Source: Casuarina equisetifolia
Lineage: Eukaryota; Streptophyta; Magnoliopsida; Fagales; Casuarinaceae
Length of the DNA: 64,000 nt
Reading direction: 5' to 3'
Assembly: GCA_028551475.1 (NCBI GenBank)
Contig: CM052354.1
Location: forward strand, 248,001 to 312,000
Under the pieces are notes generated by a model. The model saw only the letters and a list, made by a program, of their open reading frames with translations. It searched no databases and had not been told where the DNA came from. Shown in pieces: positions 58,675-64,000 of this stretch. The number at the start of each line of letters is the position of its first letter. Positions within the stretch are counted from its first letter, which is position 1. A program made the translations under genes and the position numbers.

Positions 58675-59615
58675 GGCATGTGCATTGACTCTTGACAGGG
58701 TGTCTAAATCCTTCTGATCACCTACCCATTGATTCGATCTGAATTTTTAACTTTGGGAGCTCCAAGTGTTATTTGTTTTATTCTTATTTTTATAGTCTCA
58801 TCTTAAAGTAAGGGGATGGATAAAATTTCTTTTAATGTAAGACAATATCTGTTTTTATCTGCCTTTTCATGTACCGTAAAAATTTAAAATTATAAAATTT
58901 CGTCTTGAAATAAGGCCATAAACCTTTTGAGATCCAAGTAAGGCTAATCAAACCTTTGAAATTCTGAGGTAAGACTTGTATTGCAATGGGATTCGAGAAA
59001 AAACAATAATCAATAGGACCCAAGAATTTAGAATCCGAACAATCAGATAACGGGTTGCAAGAAATAAGGTCATTTTCCCCTCGTTGAATAAATAGGGAGT
59101 GCTTGATGATTTTTATGTCACTTGATCCTTGAAGCAGGAGGTGGTGGATGATTTTTAGTGCTTTGTAACACCGGCCTTTTGAGTTAGCTCTAGGGGATTA
59201 GTTCGGTAGCTTGTATGCAAACCAATTCTATCTCTTGTACGTACTTAATGAACGACTAAGTTTTCCTTTGACTCGCGGTGAGGAGTGTTTCTCCCTCGTC
59301 TCCAGACTGCAATCTCCTTTGATTTCAATGGTAAGTAGATCACATGATAAGCAAAGTTGGTGGGATTATGATCCAACCATCCCACCAACAAGCAAAGTTG
59401 GTGTGATCCTCTCTCTTTTCGGCGTGGAGCCACCTCTTCCACTCTCTTTCCCGTCCGTCCTCGCGCCTCTTTGGATTTCTCTCAGTGTCTCACCACCTGT
59501 CACGTGCTAAGTGACAGGAGCAAAAACGTAGAAGCTAAGGGCTAAGGCAAGAAATGGGTGTGGCAAGTAGTGGAATGACATGAAGAAGGCTTTGGTAATT
59601 AAGAAGTATGGGAGT
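58675..59615. other. Intergenic DNA
   Basis: No gene was supported. A 23-bp run within a pyrimidine-rich stretch (ccacctcttccactctcttt and the next three bases, near 59429) also occurs near 18715. This may be shared ancestry or coincidence in low-complexity DNA. Confidence 0.5.
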
Positions 59616-59933
59616 TTTGTTTGAAAAAAATATGTTTTGTTGTGACAAATTTTGGTTGCATATAATATATAAATGTTTTTTAAATGTTTATGTACAAAAT
59701 TGAACAAAAATGAAGTAAAATGTATGTAGATTATAATATCAATTAATAATATTATAAAGTAGCCAAATTCTTACATTCCTGTATAATGTAACCTCATATA
59801 TGCTCAAAATGAATATTTTTATGCAATAAAAATTGATAAAATATTAATTGCATAACAATTCTTTTAAAGAAAAAGTGATGCTGGATTTTATATATTTGCT
59901 AGCCACTTGAAGTCCATTAAATGACTTATCCAA

Positions 59934-60130
59934 GCCTGCATGAAGCAGGCCGCTTGGAGTCAACTTAAGGACTAATCAAAACCTACTTGAAGCAAGCCAA
60001 CTGAGGCTTGATTAAAAGCTTATCTAGAGCCTACTTGAAGCAAGTTGACTAATGCTTAATTAAGAGTTGATCCAAAGCCCATATGAAGCAAGCCAATTAA
60101 GGCTTACTTAAAAACCGATCCAAGCCCAAC
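59934..60130. repeat. ~49-bp tandem repeat, about four copies
   Basis: Units of the type cctacttgaagcaagccaac followed by tgaggcttgattaaaagcttatc recur about every 49 bp with substitutions. It begins about 320 bp into the LTR. Confidence 0.85.
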
Positions 60131-60240
60131 AAGCAGCTTATTTAGAAACAACATCATTCGATTTAGAAAAAGCATCGTTCAATTTATTAGACTAGAGCAC
60201 TTGTTCAATTAGGTCTCTCGACTGAGAAGCCTTAGCCCCC

Positions 60241-60365
60241 ATTCAAAGTGTTCTCGCATAACTTCTATCTTCTTCTCTCTTTGAGCTGCCAACTCTCCAA
60301 TGAAAAATTTTGAGAAAAAGATAGAAGCTAGAAGAAGATAAAAGCTATGCAAGAACACTTTGAAT
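60241..60365. repeat. Long imperfect inverted repeat
   Basis: Arm 60241-60282 (attcaaagtgttctcgcata and on) pairs with arm about 60329-60365 (ending tatgcaagaacactttgaat). About 36 positions pair, with three or so mismatches that are mostly G:U-compatible, and the loop is about 46 bases. It lies inside the diverged LTR or just beyond it. Confidence 0.85.
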
Positions 60366-60647
60366 GTCAAAATGGTTGACAAAGAGCATTAATTAAAGCT
60401 TCAACTATAGATTGATAGAAATCTCTTCACTTTCTAATAGGAAGATTGCTACGAAGGTGTTAGGCTAATGAGTTCCAATTATTTGAATATGATATAAAAG
60501 CTCTTCTTGACGATTAATTAGAGTCCTTTTGATGAGATACTTGTGAAAAATTGTGAGAAGGATATGAAAAGAAGGGTAAAGTAATACCCTTAAAATAAAT
60601 TTAATTTCTATTGTGATTTTTTTTAGTTAATTATACTGAAGAATCAA

Positions 60648-62111
60648 ACAATCACTTCTACATCTTACCCTTCAAACTGGAGAATGGATATCGATCATTT
60701 CCTGTTTGCGAGTGAGAAGAAAAAGGATGGCCTTCCTCAATCCTTTCGTGAAGAGATCGGAAATTGATCTCCACTTCTAATGGTTGGTGTTCTGAGATGA
60801 TTCCGACAATCACCTTTTCCCCGAGAAAATGCCAAATCTCAATAAGGCGACTTCTACATACTTTGTTCTCTCGTAGAAGACCTACTTGGAGGCTATGTGG
60901 ATAGCATTTTGATTCTCACAGAACATGTCCATGGGTTTCTGTGACCGAAATCCCAATTCAAGTCAGAAGAGATCCAACTCATACAAGTTCACTAGTTATT
61001 GATGCCATTGCACAATACTTAACTTCAGCATTGGATCTAGACCTTATTATTGCAAAAGAAAGGGCCTGTTTTTTGCTTTTCAAGAGACAAAACTATCTTA
61101 TGGTGGATTTTCTATCATAGGGTGCATTAATACCTAACAATCACTTCTACATCTTACCTTTCAAATCAGAGAATGGATATCGATCATTTCCTGTTTGCGA
61201 GTGAGGAGAAAAAGGATGGTTTCCCCAATCCCTTCGTGAAGAGATTGGCAATTGATCTCCACTTTTAATGGTTGGTGTTCTGAGATGATTTTGGCAATCA
61301 CCTTTTCCCTGAGAAAATGCCAAATGTCAGTAAGGCGACTTCTACACGCTTTGTTCTCTCATAGAAAACCTACTTAGAGGCTATGTGGATAGCATTCTAA
61401 TTCTGACAGAACATGTCCATGGGTTTCTGTGACCGAAATCCCAATTCAAGTCAGAAGAGATCCAACTTATAAAAGTTCACTAGTTGTTAATGTCATTGCA
61501 CAATACTCGACTTTAGCATTGGATCTAGACCTTATTATTGCAAAAGAAATGACCTGTTTTTTGCTTTTCAAGGGACAAAATTATCCTATGGTGGATTTTC
61601 TATCATAAGGTGCATTAATACCTAACAATCACTTCTACATCTTACCCTTCAAACTGGAGAATGGATATCGATCATTTCCTGTTTGCGAGTGAGAAGAAAA
61701 AGGATGGCCTTCCCCAATCCCTTCGTGAAGAGATCGGCAATTGATCTCCACTTCTAATGGTTGGTGTTCTGAGATGATTCCGGCAATCACCTTTTCCCCG
61801 AGAAAATGCCAAATGTCAGTAAGGTGACTTCTACATGCTTTGTTCTCTCATAAAAGTCCTACTTGGAGGCTATATGGATAGCATTCTGATTCTCACAAAA
61901 CATGTCCATGGGTTTCTGTGATCGAAATCCCAATTCAAGTCAGAAGAGATCCAACTTATAAAAGTTCACTAGTTGTTGATGCCATTACACAATACTCGGC
62001 TTAAGCATTGGATCTAGACCTTATTATTGCAAAAGAAAGGGCCTGCTTTTTGCTTTTCAAGGGACAAAATTATCCTATGGTGGATTTTCTATCATAGGGT
62101 GCATTAATACC
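60648..62111 (-). repeat. Three tandem copies (~489 bp) of a copia RNase H fragment
   Basis: Copies start at 60648, 61138 and 61627, each with caatcacttctacatctta. On the minus strand each copy carries, with stops, LELGFRSQKPMDMFC, NAIHIASK, FYERTKYVEV and DLFTKGLRKAI. This is the RNase H end of a copia polyprotein (compare AIHIASNPVFHERTKHIEVD and DxLTKxL in the family). Copies differ from one another at a few per cent of sites by eye. No coding function is expected. Confidence 0.88.
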
Positions 62112-62345
62112 TTCCTTCAGCTTGTTGAGGTAGGGGCGGAGTCTCAACTACCACACGTATACTATACCACTAGCACTCCACGAGTGGATTAGTTGAGTGA
62201 CTAGACTGAGATTCTCTTTGATATCAATCACTTTTTTAAAGAAAGTAGTCAAAATCATAAGAGAAGCAAGGTCCACAGAGGGTTGGGAAGTAGTACGCTT
62301 GGTTCACCAGGTTCTACCACTGTAGGCCTAATCATACTCAAAAGA
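62112..62345. other. Junction between copia array and organellar-like DNA
   Basis: The exact boundary is not visible. The last part (from about 62250) reads more like mitochondrial flanking DNA than like the array. No gene is recognised. Confidence 0.4.
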
Positions 62346-63165
62346 AGAGTTTGATCCTGGCTTAGAAGGAACGCTAGCTATATGCTTAACACATGCAAGT
62401 CGAACGTTGTTTTCGGAGAGCTAGGCAGAAGGAAAAGAGGCTCAATGCTAAAGGTAGCTTGTCTCGCCCAGGAGGTGGGAATAATTGAGAATAAAGTGGC
62501 AAATGGGTGTGTAACGTGTGGGAATCTGCCGAATAGTTCATGCCAAATCCTGAAGAAAGCTAAAAAGCGCTGTTTGATGAGCCTGCGTAGTATTAGGTAG
62601 TTGGTCAGGTAAAGGTTGACCAAGCTAATGATGCTTAGCTGGTCTTTTCAGATGATCAGCCACATTAGGACTAAGACACGGCCCGAACTCCTATTGGGGG
62701 CAGTAGTGGGGACTCTTGGACAATGGGAGAAAGCCCTATCCAGCAATATCGCGTGAGTGAAGAAGGGCAATGCCGCTTGTAAAGCTCTTTCGTCAAGTGC
62801 GCGGTCATGACAAGACTCGAGGAAGAAGCCTCGGCTAACTCCGTGCCAGTAGCTGCGGTAAGACGAGGGGGGCAAGTGTTCTTTGAAATGATTAGGCGTA
62901 AAGGGCACGTAAGTGGTGAATTGGGTTGAAAGTGAAAGTCTCCAAAAATTGGTGGAATGCTCTCGAAACCAATTCACTTGAGTGAGACAAAGGAGAGTGG
63001 AATTTTGTATGTAGGGGTGAAATCTGGAGATCTATGAAGGAAGGCCAAAAGTGAAGGCAACTCTCTAGGTCCCTACCGACGTTGGAGTGCGAAAGCATGA
63101 GGAGTGAACGGGATTAGATACCTTGGTAGTCCATGCCGTAAACGATGAGTGTTTGCCCTTGGTCT
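62346..63165 (+). pseudogene. rrn18: Mitochondrial 18S rRNA (rrn18) 5' half, nuclear copy
   Basis: Conserved small-subunit rRNA landmarks appear in order: agagtttgatcctggct, cacatgcaagtcgaacg, gatgatcagccacatta, cagtagtggggactcttgg, gccagtagctgcggtaagac, gattagataccttggtagtc and gccgtaaacgatgagtg. The surrounding text (acgctagctatatgcttaac) is of the plant mitochondrial type, not chloroplast. Many differences from the conserved forms are C to T or G to A (for example agtagctgcgg for agcagccgcgg). It stops at gcccttggtc, about 820 bp in, so the 3' half is absent. The pattern fits old mitochondrial DNA transferred to the nucleus. The short open frames here are artefacts. Confidence 0.88.
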
Positions 63166-64000
63166 TTTTCCCACATTAATAAGTACCCCTCTTTCCTTTA
63201 ACACGCTAGTGCCCGGATCTCCTTCTCCTATCTTTGATACTTCCTTAAGGCTAGCTTTAAAGGACATGTAACGTGCGTAGCTTGTTCCACAATTAAACGG
63301 GTCTGAAGGGATCCCCTCACCTAATACCAGCTACTCAGGGTTGAAAGTAGCACAATCGGTCCATGAGAGCGAACTAACAACACGAGGTGGTTCACCTGCT
63401 CGTTAGAGGGGGTTCAGCTACTGACCGATAGGTCAGGGGTTTTTCTACTGGCTTGTTTAAGCCAGGGGAAAGGCGAAGAGAGCTTCTTAGAGTCCACAAG
63501 GTACAGTTACGACTGGGAGATAGCAAGACTCACTGAAGAGTTGAAACTAAGGATTGAAAGTAGCTAAATCGCCTGTATAACAGATCTACGAATAGCCCCT
63601 CTAACAACGTATTAAAGGGGGTTAGGGCGGTTCCTTAGGCACCTTCACATCTACATCTACTTATAACAAGCACGTACACACAAGCAAGCTTGAATCCTGT
63701 TATCTTAACTGAGAATGCCGTTACTTATAGCCTTTTAACGGCAGCTACACATTGGTCGAGACTCACACGACAGTGTCGATACTCAGGATTTCGTTTAGCT
63801 AAGTGGCCTGTAGACTAGAATAGTAAACCTCACCCTAATTTAACATCTGCTTGAACTCCCGATCCACTTTTAAACAAAAAAACTTCTCGAGCTGGATTAG
63901 AAGATTAGTATATGAATTCCCTGGTGACTTTATTTCCAAAGCCCCGCATGAGCAAGCCAAGCTACTCACTAAGACTGCCCAAGCGACTCATGCCAAGCAG
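63166..64000. other. Probable continuation of mitochondrial-derived DNA
   Basis: Base composition is less AT-rich than the window average and similar to the rrn18 part. A short stem-like pair gcttgttt/aagccagggg-type text lies near 63450-63470. No gene, tRNA or intron domain could be named. Because rrn18 ends abruptly, this is a rearranged organellar piece or several joined pieces. Confidence 0.4.

Larger units (their letters stand above)
59616..60640 (+). repeat. Diverged LTR of the copia-1 family, right end missing
   Basis: It starts ttgtttgaaaaaaatatg and includes ttttgttgtgacaaat and attataatatcaattaataa, matching the solo LTR at 36296 and copia-1. Similarity fades after about 59860. The rest is assigned by position and by the tandem repeat at an equivalent place. 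No terminal cccaaca was found. Confidence 0.6.

Noticed and set aside
62378..63267. Several open frames on both strands
   Set aside because: They are shadows of the rRNA pseudogene.

Overview
This window is plant nuclear DNA, most likely from a eudicot. It is AT-rich and dominated by decayed Ty1/copia and Ty3/gypsy LTR retrotransposons, solo LTRs and 5'-truncated LINEs. Between them lie a few ankyrin-repeat gene sequences and one decayed copy of mitochondrial 18S rRNA. I see no bacterial-type operon, CRISPR array or virus.

The one well-supported intact host gene is an ACD6-like ankyrin/PGG membrane protein on the minus strand. Its three exons are 25530-24843, 24138-23612 and 22440-21901, giving about 584 residues with consistent splice sites and phases. 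Broken relatives of the ankyrin family lie at 1.36-1.98 kb and 45.4-45.9 kb. A diverged duplicated block, ending in a membrane-helix reading frame, is present at 17.57-18.43 kb and 46.25-47.17 kb. One reading of this layout is that a second ankyrin locus was split by about 15 kb of retrotransposons.

Layout. 0-3.5 kb: a SINE-like tRNA relic, a short tandem duplication and an ankyrin pseudogene. 3.5-17.6 kb: a nested retroelement block made of a gypsy LTR, a copia element with a 723-bp tandem duplication over its 5' LTR edge, gypsy pol, a gypsy 3' LTR and a copia RNase H fragment. 17.6-27 kb: the duplicated block and the ACD6-like gene. 27-42 kb: LINE fragments, a satellite-like array with a unit near 90 bp, a copia-family solo LTR and a gypsy solo LTR. 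42-57.3 kb: a small LTR-bearing copia derivative, an ankyrin pseudogene, two further copia elements (one carrying a nested solo LTR, one a gypsy LTR) and gypsy pol pieces in opposite orientations. 57.5-58.7 kb: a CpG-rich stretch with an orphan first exon and a probable small gene, both on the minus strand. 59.6-62.1 kb: a diverged LTR and a threefold tandem copy of a copia RNase H fragment. 62.3-64 kb: mitochondrial-like DNA beginning with rrn18.

The most notable observations are: the same gag/pol frame offset in two separate copia copies, with a splice-acceptor-like motif at the frame switch; different minisatellites at an equivalent place in several members of one LTR family; the complete ACD6-like gene and its broken relatives; the 90-bp-unit array; the tandem RNase H triplication; and a long imperfect hairpin at 60.2 kb.

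All family assignments were made by reading translated motifs by eye. No database search was run, and the species is not identified.
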